In this document: positions 49,778 through 61,105 of the stretch, piece by piece
Numbering within the stretch: the stretch's first letter is position 1
Layout of the letters: each line of letters starts with the position of its first letter
Assembly: GCF_902150065.1 (NCBI RefSeq)
Contig: NC_043996.1
Span: 16,464,985 to 16,528,984 of the forward strand
DNA: 64,000 bases
Source of the DNA: Myripristis murdjan
Taxonomy: Eukaryota; Chordata; Actinopteri; Holocentriformes; Holocentridae
Direction: 5' to 3'
The notes under the pieces: generated by a model
Databases searched by the model: none
What the model was told of the DNA's origin: nothing
The model's input: the letters and a program-made list of their open reading frames with translations, nothing else
Program-made: the position numbers and the translations under genes

Positions 49778-49812
49778 TGTATTTAACAAGTGGATAGCAC
49801 TTGTTAAATACA
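49778..49812. repeat. Perfect 15-bp inverted repeat (hairpin)
   Basis: The arms TGTATTTAACAAGTG and CACTTGTTAAATACA match at all 15 positions around the spacer GATAG. It lies just past the stap2 poly(A) signal. The arms do not extend further. Confidence 0.85.
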
Positions 49813-50500
49813 TAATAACACCTAATCAATCTAGCAAACCGCCTACTATGTGTTTTTCCAACCTAATTATGTACTTAGGCAGCAGGTTAGTGGCCATGCA
49901 AAAATCTACAACAACAATAATAACTTTAAAATAAATAAAAACGAATACAACCTATGGTAATAAATGTGTAATGCAATTGTTATCAATTTAGTCTCATGAA
50001 AGAGTTCCATCAGTTAAGAAAAAAAAAAGATTTTTATGATATATAAAAAATAATGTGACTCAAATAATGTGTGTGTTTTGATCCACATATGTATCTAAAG
50101 GGGTTAAGGCATCCCATTTAACTTGAAACATCTAAATCTTTTCTATAGGTTTCCATATAAAACTATATTTTTTCTGTTAGATTTTAAGCTTCTGGAGACT
50201 TAACTAGAGTTTTCTATGCCCACGCTGTGCGGCTGACGTTACCATGCCAACAGTTATTATTTGAATAACAATATCACAACAATTATTTAAAAAGAAAAAA
50301 AAAAAGGAGCTCCCAAATCACACCACTAGGTAGTCCTGCACCTAGAAAGACTCCGGAGCGGTGAGAGAAAGACACTCTGCTTCTCTTGTCAGGCCTGTTT
50401 GGACATGTTTGATAGAGAAAAACAAAACAAAACAAAAAAAGGCTCCAGCTGCCCTTCATCCTCGCCCATCCTGATTAAGCGATTCCATTTACCGACAGAT
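49813..50500. other. Intergenic spacer between stap2 and the semaphorin gene
   Basis: AT-rich DNA with short A runs and no coding signal. It turns GC-richer from about 50600 at the presumed semaphorin leader. Confidence 0.6.
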
Positions 50501-50559
50501 GACAACAGCCTATGAAAGTTTAATCAGACCAAAGGGCAGTGGCTTTCGTCTCCCTCCTT

Positions 50560-50913
50560 ATCTCTCATCGGTGGTTTGAAGAAGAAGAAGAAAAAAAAGA
50601 GGTGCGGGGCCAACAGGAGCCATATGCCAGCAGCGGCCATTCAGGTCTGTGTCGCCGCGGGATGTGAGCGCCTCTACTCCTGCAACAATACCGGCCGACA
50701 GCGCACTCTTTCAGGGCGGCTGACAGAGACAGAGCGGCTGCTGAGCTTATTCTCCTGGGAGGAAAGCACTAGGCTGTGCATCTGTGTGTGAGTGTGTGTG
50801 CCATGTGTGTATGTGTGTGTAATGTGTGTGTGTTTGCGTGTCGAGAGCTGAGCCCGGGGCGTTTCTCACCTTCAAGGAAGTTGCAAGCTCGAGTCTAATT
50901 TTCGCATTTCAAG
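50560..50913 (+). promoter_or_regulatory. Presumed promoter and non-coding first exon of the class-4 semaphorin
   Basis: A GC-richer block contains CpG words (GTCGCCGCGGG, GCCGGCCGAC) and ends at a good splice donor, TTTCAAG|GTAGGC (exon end 50913). The next acceptor that fits is TTTCTTAG at 52017-52024, opening the exon that carries the start codon. The exact transcription start is not visible. Confidence 0.4.
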
Positions 50914-52045
50914 GTAGGCACTGGGTGGAGTCTGCTGCGTGTCTCACTTAACTAATATCTTAAATTCGTACCTTTGCTTAAGTCTGATTTAGCGAGGAGT
51001 GTGGGTGCAGACTTAATGCTTACAGGTGTGTGGATTTATTTATTTATTTATTTTTCCCTTAAGGAGTAGCTACTGCAGCCATGGGCGTGTCTGAACACAA
51101 GTAAGTGAGCAGATAGTGAAGTGTTATTGCAGGTACAGCTCGTTGGTTTATCGCATGATTTATCCATGTTGTTGTGAAGTTTGAGTTTAATTGTGAGTCG
51201 CATGCAAGCTGAATTTGTGCCACCAATGCCACCAGATTGGCCCTGTGGGGCACACACACACCGTCTGGGCGAATGTGAAAGCCAAGTTTGTTGCAGTAAG
51301 TGTTGACTGAGAGAGGCTTTGGCCCCACAGGCAACTATGTGAAACATCTTATCAGGGCTGCATTCTCTGACATGCCGCAGCTCATCAGGAAAACACAACA
51401 CACTTATTAGAGAAGAAGCACACCCGCAAAGCAGGTTGTAAAACTACTTGACAAGTCAAAGAAACGCCAGGGAAAAGTTATTTTTACTTTTACTGCTTGG
51501 TGATTAAAGATCAGGAAGGCGTAAGTTTTGCTGGTCGTTTTGTGGTTGCATCTAGATCAAGATGAGAGTGGTTTGACCAACCAACATGTTTCTGCTCAGA
51601 GTGCAACATCTCTTGCGACACACTTGTTTTTTCTCCTCCTTTCCGTGCCAGCCTTTGGTATTCTCTGTGAATCTCTTATTGTCTGCTTGTGTTTGGTGCT
51701 GCAGGAGAGCTGAAGTTGACATCCCTGCACCCCGCTGAATGCCTTTCATGGCCCTGCATTACCATCACTATGGCACTGACAGAATTACTGCTGCACTGAC
51801 TTTAGCTCATTATGCCCTTTCTGGCCATCCCTCTGCATTTTTTTTTTCAAGTCGTCTGTCTCCTCTGTTGAGTATTTCGTTGCTCTAGCTCACTTCCTCC
51901 TCTTGCCGTGTGGTGGTTTGAAGTACGCGCTGTACCAGTACACTGTCAGATTTCATTGTAAGTGACTGTGAATTTACTTATGATATGAGCTCAACCGTGT
52001 CTCTTCCTCTCCTTTGTTTCTTAGGTCTGCGCCATCCATCTCACC

Positions 52046-52135
52046 ATGGTCAGCCTGCTGAGCGGGGCCAACAAAGGAACCGGTGCCCAGTCAACAAGGA
52101 CTAACTCTCCCCGTAGATGCCAGTTACTGCCTTAA
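52046..52135 (+). other. Upstream ORF in the semaphorin leader
   Basis: ATG in the context CACCATGG, a full Kozak match, opens a 29-codon frame that stops at 52133-52135. This is 63 bases before the semaphorin start, whose own context (GAGCCATGT) is weaker. A scanning ribosome would meet this ATG first, so it probably lowers semaphorin translation. Confidence 0.6.
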
Positions 52136-52198
52136 CCTCTGCAGGACTGAATAAAAAACATTACAGGTTAAATTCTGCATCGTGAAAGCAAAGGAGCC

Positions 52199-55100
52199 AT
52201 GTGTCTGTTGCAATACCTCAGTATCTTTTGGATTCTCCACTCGGCCTTGGTGGTGGAAGGAGAGTCACCGCTGAGCTGCATCCCTCGTAGGACCGTGCCC
52301 CATCACAGTGAGTGCTGTCACCCCACCTGGGTTTGATTGTCTCATGCAACCTTGATTTATAATCTGACAAGGCCATGTTGCTGAAGTTTAAGTTTGGATT
52401 GGCCCTGAGTTTGGCCCACTGGAGATGTTGGCTTAATCTTGAAGGTAACTTGACAAATCCCGTCTCTAGGGGACAATGGTTACCTGTTTCGTGAGGAAGG
52501 GGTATCGAACTACTCCACCATGCTGCTGAGAGAAGACCTTGGCCTGTTAGTGCTGGGCGCCAGGGGGTCCATCTACGCTCTTGACCTCGGCAACATCTCC
52601 CACAAAAAGGCCTCAGTAAGAGCTCATTTGTTAACTAATAACAATGCAGATTTAGAGTTAACTCTGCCTCGGAGCATCTCGGTCCGCTAATTGTCAGCTT
52701 GCTTTGGGCAGTGCTCTCAGAAAGCTTTCTTACCTCAGGGCTGAGAAGTTTTGAGAACAAACTTGTTTATTAGAATTCATACAGCAGTTTCAAAACAAAA
52801 ATGCAATTTGTCATTATTGTGCAGTTTGCTTTTTTTTTTCATTCTTGCTGGCCTCTGCATCCAGATCCCACAAGATGTCACAAAATGTGTGTAGGATTTT
52901 GATTAGGTCCCGATTGCCTGGGGTCGTAACCCGTTTTATAGCACAGCTGATGGCCCTCATGTAAGAGGGCAATCAGTCCACAGCATTGTGTGAGAAGCAG
53001 TGTTTTTACAAGAGCTGAGTTCAGTTCAGAGACTGACACAGGTTTAATGTTAGGCTGGTTATTTTTATTATTTGGTTCATAGTGTAGCTTGTTTAGTTGT
53101 TGTATTGTTACTGTTGCTAGGGATGCTGTGGCTGGTTATTGGTATTATTATTGAGATCTGAGATAGAAACAGAGATGTGACACCAACAACTGTACTATAG
53201 ATACTTTAGACCTAAGGAAACTTCCGTCTTGTATTTGTGACAGTGTACACAGTTATACTATTATCTCTGTACTCTGTATAATGTCTAATAATTACTGTCT
53301 AGTAAGCCCCAAACCATAAAATGCAACTAGAAAACTGATAATAATGTCTAAATCACTTTCAAGCCCTTCATTCCTTACAACAACCACTATTCTCTCTGAC
53401 CTAAAACCTATCTTTTTTTTTACCACAGCTAATAAAAATAGCAGAAACTCAGAAGTCCTTTTAAGAATTCAGGTTCATATTATAGTCAAATATCTAAAAA
53501 AAAAAAAAATGGTAACAGGACATGCAACATGCATCAGGAAGTGCATCATATCTGCATCACTTTACTCATTTTATTTCAAGTTCAAGTGAACACAAAGAGA
53601 GACCGCAGTGCCTTATAATGCATTGGCTTTGCACGAGTTGACTCATAACAGTCTGAGTAGGTAGACGGAGAGGTAACAAAACCCGTCAAAAGCCACCGCT
53701 CACATAAAGAACACAGGTTAGACACCGTGGCCGCTGTCAAAGATGGTTTCACATGTAAATTCACAATCCAGCCAACATCTCTCCTCGCATAACGACTGAG
53801 GTAAACCTTGCTGAAACACTTCAAAGCCAAACATTTGTCCTGCTTTCCTCGCTCTTTACAGCCTAGCACTCAGAGATGAAAGGTTTTGGTTGACAGCTCA
53901 CTTGAAAGCAGTACCACAAGACCAAACAAATAGCCCAGGGCTTAAAGAACTGACTCCGAATTTCCAAATGTAAGCCTTACAAAGCCTTGCCCGCTAAAAA
54001 GTAAGAGAAGGCACAGCATATCTCGTCACTAGTGGCAATCACTCAGCAACTAGGCAGAAAATCGACCTTCATCACAGCATCCATTCTGACATGAATCACA
54101 GGGTGTAAACACTGGTGTTACTATTGATGTTAATTAAGTTCCTGTACCACTCAGATTATGATTGTGCAATAATGTGCAAAGTTCAATGCATCAAGTTTGA
54201 GTCATACTAGTCGGATTTTACTGAAGAGTAGTTGTAAATCCAAATGTCCCACATGACCTTAAACATCAGTGACTTTGGAGAGAAATACAATGTACAGGAT
54301 TCATTTGACAGTAGTAATGAATGGACAGAGGTTACTGTTAGCTATTTGTTAAGGGAAAAAAAGGCAAATGGGCTATTTCTCATTTGAGTTGTCACCCAGT
54401 TGTTATTCTCTTAAAAGAAATTTCACCGCAGGCAAATTAAAATGCAATATCCAAAACTTGAGTTGACAGTGTCAAGTAAAGTTTTTGTCAGCTTGACACC
54501 TTCCCTGGAACTAGGCGCCAGCATGCACGACACCATGGCCCAGACTCTGTCACACCAAAATGGCACAGAACCGCAATTAATGTCATGAGTAATACCTGTG
54601 TTCACCCTGCTATTCATGTCATTATTTGAAAATTACTTACCCGAAATTCCTGAAATTAGTGATTCCAAATGCCATCCCTGCCCTTAACTAACATAGTGTT
54701 GTCTGTATCCCTGTCTGTCACAGAAAAAAACTTTTTACCTCAACGAAGTGTGATTAAGTTATTTTTCACTTGTTTAGGTGAAGTGGGATGTGACGGATCA
54801 GCAAGCAAAAGAGTGTGAAAACAAAGGGAAAGATCCTCAGGTGGGTCAGTTCAGTGATCTGCACCTTTTCGCTTTCACTTGAACACTGATTAGATTGTAT
54901 TCAGTCATCCCGCTCGAAATGCCTCCACAGAGTCACTGCAAGAACTACATAAGGACCCTGCATACGATGGAGGACGGCAGGATGTATGTATGTGGAACCA
55001 ATGCCTTTGATCCAGAGTGCGATTACATGGTGAGACAAATTGAGAACCCAAGTGTGTACGGGTCTTTATCCGTGTTTCAGCAGCTAAGTCAATCATTAAT

Positions 55101-55774
55101 CATAACCCTAACCAAGAGCTAATAAAGATAAGCATTTCCGTGCTGGTATACCTCTGTGTTTGTCTGTGCAGTCGTATGCAGACGGAAAGCTGACTCTTGA
55201 GAAAAAAGCAGAGGATGGGAAGGGGAAGTGTCCATTTGATCCCTTCCAGAGATATGCCTCCATTATGGTTGGTAAGTAATGAATACAGGCAGTTGTAAGG
55301 GATCCAGGAAGAAATGGTTGACTTTAGCAAAAGATTTTTTTTCTCTCTCTGCTTGCCGTCCCGCCAGGTGATGACCTGTATTCTGCCACTTCAATGAACT
55401 TCCTGGGCTCCGAGCCTGTGGTGATACGCAACCCTGCCGGCATACGCACCGAGTTCAAGGCCAGCTGGCTGCAAGGTGAGACGTGTGGCTCTATGTAATG
55501 GGGCTGAACAATATTTCAAAAAAAATCATCAGAATTATTTTGACAGACATTATGATATGATTCACAATTTTAGAGTGGGCTTGATAATTTTTGCATCACA
55601 ATTTTCATTCTCACTGAAAAAAAATATATAAACATGCTGATTTTTGCTGAGATCTGTATCAAGCAAACCAGTTTTCTCATGTCTGGAGACTGCAAATTGT
55701 AGGCCAAAGCATCTCTGTAGCCTCACTTTATGATGATACTTTGTCACACACTGTACCTTGATCCAAAAAAAAAA

Positions 55775-55817
<43 letters not shown>

Positions 55818-56746
55818 ATATATTTATATATATATATATATTGTACTTTGACACTGTTAAGAAAAATTGTTCATTCATTGTATGTGATGTCCTGCTATGG
55901 ATTAACTGACTTTTGATGTGAGGATGTTCACACTGAGACGGTGCACCAGCTGTGTAGTGTGTGTATGAAATGATAATTATTTATGGGCCTACGCAGTTAA
56001 GTCAAAATAAATGTTGTGTTTTCCACCAGATCCCAACTTTGTCTCCATGGCCCAGATGCCAGAGAGCGACGACAGCAATGAGGGAGATGATGACAAAGTG
56101 TACTTGTTCTTCAGCGAGACGGCGGTGGACTACGACTTCTACACCAGACTGGTGGTTTCTCGTGTGGCCCGTGTCTGCAAGGTGAGGAAGTGCGCACTTT
56201 CATGATCTATGAATACTTTGGAAGAAGAAATGTTTTCTATACCCATGAAATGGATATTTGTACTGCACAGAGGTGTATCAGTTATATTAGCACTAAAATA
56301 TACTGGTAGGTATTCAATGTGTTCAATCCACCATGTTTCAGTAAAAAAATATATATATAAACAAATAAATAAAAAAGTGCTCCATTTATCATGCAGGTGC
56401 TTATTTAGTTTCATTTCCTGAACTGACAACATATTGACAGTGTTTCCTCTTCCTCTTCTGCTCGACCTTGATTTTACATGTTTTTATCTTCATATTTTTC
56501 CACTTGCCTATGTGCCTTTGTTGTGCTTTTATTTCTGTTGTCTCAGGGGGACATGGGAGGTCAGAGGACCTTGCAGAAGAAGTGGACTTCCTTCCTGAAG
56601 GCCATGGTGGACTGTCCTGTGCTGGAGTTCCAGCTGCCCTTCATCATCCAGGACACTTTCCTGTGGTGCGAGCCGCAGCAGCCCTGGAAGAGCTGCCTGT
56701 TCTTCGCCGTCTTCACACCACAGTCGTAAGCTGGTTTGATGGCACT

Positions 56747-56784
<38 letters not shown>

Positions 56785-59700
56785 TTGAAGGTCGGAGTAG
56801 GGCCTTTCATGGTCAAGTTTTTGCACGCTCTTCTTTATGTGCATATTCCTTGGGTGTGTTTCAAGGACTCCTTTCAGTGTTTCAAAATGTGCAAACCGCG
56901 GTGTTGAAATTCTAAAAACAAGTGTTACACAATAAAACCTCATAAGACCAGTAACTAAGCAAACAGGGGCAGCCTAACAAGATGCATCAGTTGGCACTTA
57001 GTCACCTTTCACTCCAGTTGAGTCTAATCACAGTGAATTTAAAATTTCAATAAAATGGACCATATTATATAAGAAAATATAACAATGGACTAGAATCAAC
57101 AAAATATGACTATAGCACAGATACAATATGCAATATCAGTAATGTATAGTATTTTACTTATTCCAAATAAAATAAATATAAACCTTCTGTCTTTTAGAAT
57201 GGCTCTTCCGCTGTCTGCAGTGTGTGTTTACTCGGTGTCAGACATGAGCAAAGTGTTCTCAGAGGGGAAGTACAAGACGCCAGAGCCTGTGAAAACCTCT
57301 TTTGTCAAGTGGGTGATGTACAGCGGAGATGTGCCCTCCCCCCGGCCCGGAGCTGTGAGTCTAACCACTACTCTGCATGCGTGTGTGTGTGTGTGTGTTT
57401 GTGCGTATGAGAGAAATCTCAAAGGGCTACTTTTTTACAAGTAGTGCGGCAGGAAGCTAACTCCCCTAGTACTCCCTCGCTATTGTTCTCTCTTTTCCCT
57501 CTTCTTTCTTCTTGCCTCTCCAGTGCATAGACAATGCGGCTCGTAAGTTGGGAATTACTCAGACTCTGGACCTGCCAGATCGGACGCTTCAGTTCATTAG
57601 AGACAGTCCCCTCATGGACCAGGTGATCTTGCCAAAAGACGGGAAGCCCCTTCTGGTGTGGAGGGGAGCTGCATTCACACGCATCGTAGTAAACCAAGTG
57701 CAGGCTGCCGATGGGGAAAAGTACCACGTGATGTTCATAGGCACAGGTATGCGTACAGCGTGGCTGCACAGTTGGCTGTAGGGAAATGATGTTACTGCTT
57801 TCAGGAGTTTTGTAACGTCAAAGTAGTCAGTGTCAGCGGTATCAGGCTGCATGTGCGACAGCTTGTAAAAACAGGGTCCTTCAGGGTTTTTTTTTATTTT
57901 TTTTAATCTTTTTTCACAAACAGAGGACGGCACCATGCTGAAAGCTGTGAACTACGATGGAGAGATGTTCATCATAGAGGAAGTGCAGCTCTTCCAGCCC
58001 CCCGAGCCAATCAAAGTCCTCAAATTCTCTAATGTCACGGTAACACAATGCCCTAACCCTGGTGAAATTATTTGATTTTCTGACATAAAGGAACACCTCG
58101 AAAACCACGTACTCCTCGTGCAGTCCATTCATCCAGATAGTTTCCGTGCGATTTTGTGAGGTTTCCGGTCTGCTGTGGTCTTCCCCGTCCTCCAGCATCC
58201 CAAAACTTTACATGTCGAAAACTCAACAGCAGCAAATCTTTCCAAAAACAACAGAAAACATACCTGATATAATCCACAGCCCTCGGGCGTGAAGAGTTTC
58301 ATCAGGAACTACTGCAAACTTTACTGCCAAAGAACACCGCCTAACAATATCTCTGCCTCTTACTCATGCTGTTGAGTTTCTCACGTGTGAATTTTTGACA
58401 GCCACACCCAAATACCCATCCGGCCCCATTTTATTGGGGTTTTCAAGGACAGGGGAGATCACAGCAGACTGGCCAAATCACAAGGAAGGTATCTGAATGG
58501 TTAGACTGCACTTATGGTATGTAGGAAAATATCTCTCTTTTTTGTATTTTTGGTTGAATTGTTGCCTTTAAATTGTTTTGTAAGTGCATATTTTGATTTC
58601 TTATTTTCTTGAATTCTGGAAGTGTGTATTACATAGCATTTCACTGTCATTAACCTGTGCTTTGTGTGATGTTTCTGATGTGTTCAGGGTCATCTGTATG
58701 CAGGTTCAGAGTTTGGGGCAGTCCAGATACCACCAGCAAACTGTTCAAGGTCTTTATCCTGTATGGACTGTGTTTTAGCCAGAGACCCGTACTGTGGCTG
58801 GGACAAAACTACTGCCAAATGTACTGCCGTCTCTGATGCACAAAGGTAGGCAACCAGCAACATCTGGAGTGCTGTGTTATTTTTTATATATATAAATATT
58901 CAAACCCAGATTAAATTGTATCTTTTACACCAGGGAACTGATACAGAGTGTGAAACAAGGAGATACCTCTCTCTGCCCACATCCTGGTGAGTATATGTCA
59001 AATTGTGCACTTGTGCTGTACACAAAGCTCCTCACAGTCCCATACAGTTGTAGAATGGGTGGTCCTGGTGGAAATTGAACCCCTAACCCTGCCAGGGCTG
59101 GTACCATTCTCAGCCCAGTGGCAGCTTTATGAACTGCATGCAAGTTTTAAAGGCCTTAACGCACATGTAAATACATCTTTAATGTGTCTGTTTGGTTTCA
59201 GCCCCAGTGAAGCCTGTGAATCAGTCCATGGAGGTGGGTGGCAACCTGAAGCTTCACTGCTCGCCTCCCTCCAACCTGGCAAAGATAAGGTGGGAGCACA
59301 ACACGCTCCCCCTGTCCCCATCAACTCGTTTTCTGTTCCTACATGATGGGCTGCTCATCTTCAACGCCTCATTTGCTGACGCCGGTCGGTACCGCTGTCT
59401 GTCTGTCGAGCGCTCCAACACTGACAATTACACCACTACTGTGGCTGAGTACCAGGTCTGCAGGGACTCGTGCGCCGGCAGTGGGCAGGGAAAAGCATTG
59501 TTACCCGAGGCCCAGAGAGGAGGCCCGTCTGTGGTTGGACTGCAGGCTGTGGTGGGGCTCCTGGTGGTTCTTCTCGCTGCTCTTCTGGCCTGGAACCTGT
59601 GGAAAGGCCACCTGCCTGTGCCCTGGAGGTGCAACGATAAGAGTGGAGCGGGACAAGGGGCAAACCAGGCACTGTCACAACAGGGGGGTCACAACTCCAG

Positions 59701-59875
59701 CGTGACCCAACAGCAGACGGAGAATAAGCCCCTGGTGTCTGGAGCAGACAACGGCAGAAGTAACAACAACCACACTGGAGGCGAGGTGGTGTTCAGTGCT
59801 GCACAGGATGAGAATGTTTCTGCTAAAGTTGACCTGCCATCTATGAAGTACATTGATGACGAGTCTGAAATCTGA
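52199..59875 (+). CDS. Class-4 transmembrane semaphorin, 778 aa, fourteen coding exons
   Basis: Exons: 52199-52307, 52470-52615, 54778-54840, 54931-55029, 55172-55271, 55368-55475, 56030-56181, 56547-56725, 57198-57354, 57524-57746, 57924-58039, 58688-58845, 58934-58986, 59202-59875; total 2337 nt, in frame. A signal peptide (about 1-20) precedes the sema domain (about 30-485), with [76 protein letters not shown] and PLVWRG-like blocks. A PSI domain (about 502-552; [12 protein letters not shown]) and an Ig-like domain (C574-C620) follow. Then come one TM helix (about 665-688) and a 90-residue tail ending ESEI, a possible class I PDZ ligand. Sema-PSI-Ig-TM is the class-4 order. Class-4 semaphorins signal to plexins at the cell surface in axon guidance, vessel and immune contexts. 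It could be fish sema4e; I cannot fix the paralogue by eye. Confidence 0.92.
52616..54777 (+). other. Large intron 2 of the semaphorin gene
   Basis: 2.2 kb of AT-rich DNA without a recognisable exon or transposon. It includes an A run at 53497-53510. Confidence 0.6.
55775..55841. repeat. (TATC)n/(TA)n microsatellite
   Basis: About ten TATC units followed by a TA run, in semaphorin intron 6. Confidence 0.95.
56749..56783. repeat. (GT)n microsatellite
   Basis: About 35 bases of GT just after semaphorin exon 8. Confidence 0.95.
58083..58538. mobile_element. Foldback-type MITE in semaphorin intron 11
   Basis: Two long, diverged inverted arms face each other: about 58083-58250 and about 58365-58535. 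Matching blocks include GTCTGCTGTGGTCTTCCCCG (left) against GGGGAGATCACAGCAGACTGG (right), and AACTCAACAGCAG against GCTGTTGAGTTT. GTGCAGTCCATTC at the outer left edge matches GGTTAGACTGCAC at the right. No transposase ORF and no clear target duplication were found. The divergence between arms suggests an old insertion. The family is unknown. Confidence 0.7.
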
Positions 59876-60460
59876 AAATTCAAGACGTACCATCATATTA
59901 ACAGTTCTCCACAGAATGCTGTTAGTCTGCCTCGTGAATGGGAATACATGAAAATAACTGTTACTAGGCAGAACTAACTGGATTCATCTGCTCAACTGTG
60001 ATTTGAGTATTTAAAAAAAAAAAAAAAAACTCTTTGTTTGCTCTACTTATGTGGGGCCCACATTTATTTTGGATGAGAATATATAAGGTACTTGATTTAA
60101 AGTTTGTTGAAAGACTGCAAGTTACTTTTTGAGACTGAAAAAAAACCAAAAGATGCTGTACTTGGGATTTTTGTGCAAGTACGATGGACACAGACACTTG
60201 AATTTGCTGTAGAATAATTGTTTTGCTTTACTTTTTTTTTTATTGTGACATAGGTTGTGTAAGTGTTGATAGTTTTGAGTTTGAGTGGAGAATGTTTCCC
60301 ACCAGTCAGTGCAGATCATATTGAGGACCGCTGTAAATAGTGGTATTTTTTTTTTACATGGAATTTACATGGATTTATTTTTAACTCAGTGCAGTGGGGA
60401 GTTTTTGAAAACAGCACTGTAATTGTTTTACTGTATTAAAACTTTTCTATCTAATCCTTG
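59876..60460 (+). other. 3' UTR of the class-4 semaphorin
   Basis: About 580 bases to ATTAAA at 60435-60440, followed by a TG-rich stretch (TTGCTGTGTTTGTG), which is a good downstream element. Contains an A run at 60012-60029. Confidence 0.65.
60435..60440 (+). terminator. Poly(A) signal of the semaphorin gene
   Basis: ATTAAA with a GT-rich element about 20 bases downstream. The cactin gene ends convergently about 450 bases further on. Confidence 0.6.
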
Positions 60461-60882
60461 CTGTGTTTGTGTACACTTACAGCTGACAGGGATTTCTTGT
60501 TTTTGGCAAGACTAGACTTGCCAAGAATGTGTGATGCATGGACATGTAAGCTGCCTGAGTGAATTATCTTTAGACTGCGTTACAACAGTTCGATCTTTGA
60601 GGATATAAGGAGTGACTGAATTTCAGAATTTGGAGCGCTGTCTGATAAAAGTGTATGATTGGAGCTCTGGGTGCGCTGGCTGTACGGTGTCCTGCTGCTG
60701 AAAGAGTTCAACACCTTATTTGACACGTGTACTCCTGTTGGCATTTGAATTTCACACTGAAACAGTTTGACAAATTTGTTATGCTTTGGGATGCAACCCT
60801 AAAATCACAACTTTTAATTAAAATCCATCACCCAATGCTGGCTTGAACACAAAATGAGTACCACGGGGAAAAATGAAACCTC

Positions 60883-60888
60883 TTTAAT
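60883..60888 (-). terminator. Probable poly(A) signal of cactin
   Basis: TTTAAT on the plus strand reads ATTAAA on the minus strand, 218 bases past the cactin stop. No AATAAA is closer. Confidence 0.4.
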
Positions 60889-61105
60889 ATGTTTTTTTCA
60901 GACTGCAATACAAATTACTTTTAATACAACCGTACAGAGTTTGCTGTAACTTTAACTAATTCAAAAGCTGCTCTTTGGCCTAAGAGGAGCCAAAACAATA
61001 CAACAAAAACACATCTTTTGGGTTATCTGCTCAAAGGACTCATCTATGTTTAAAACCCAGTAGGTGGGGTGTTGGTCCGTCACAGTGGGGTCACAGTTAC
61101 AGAGA

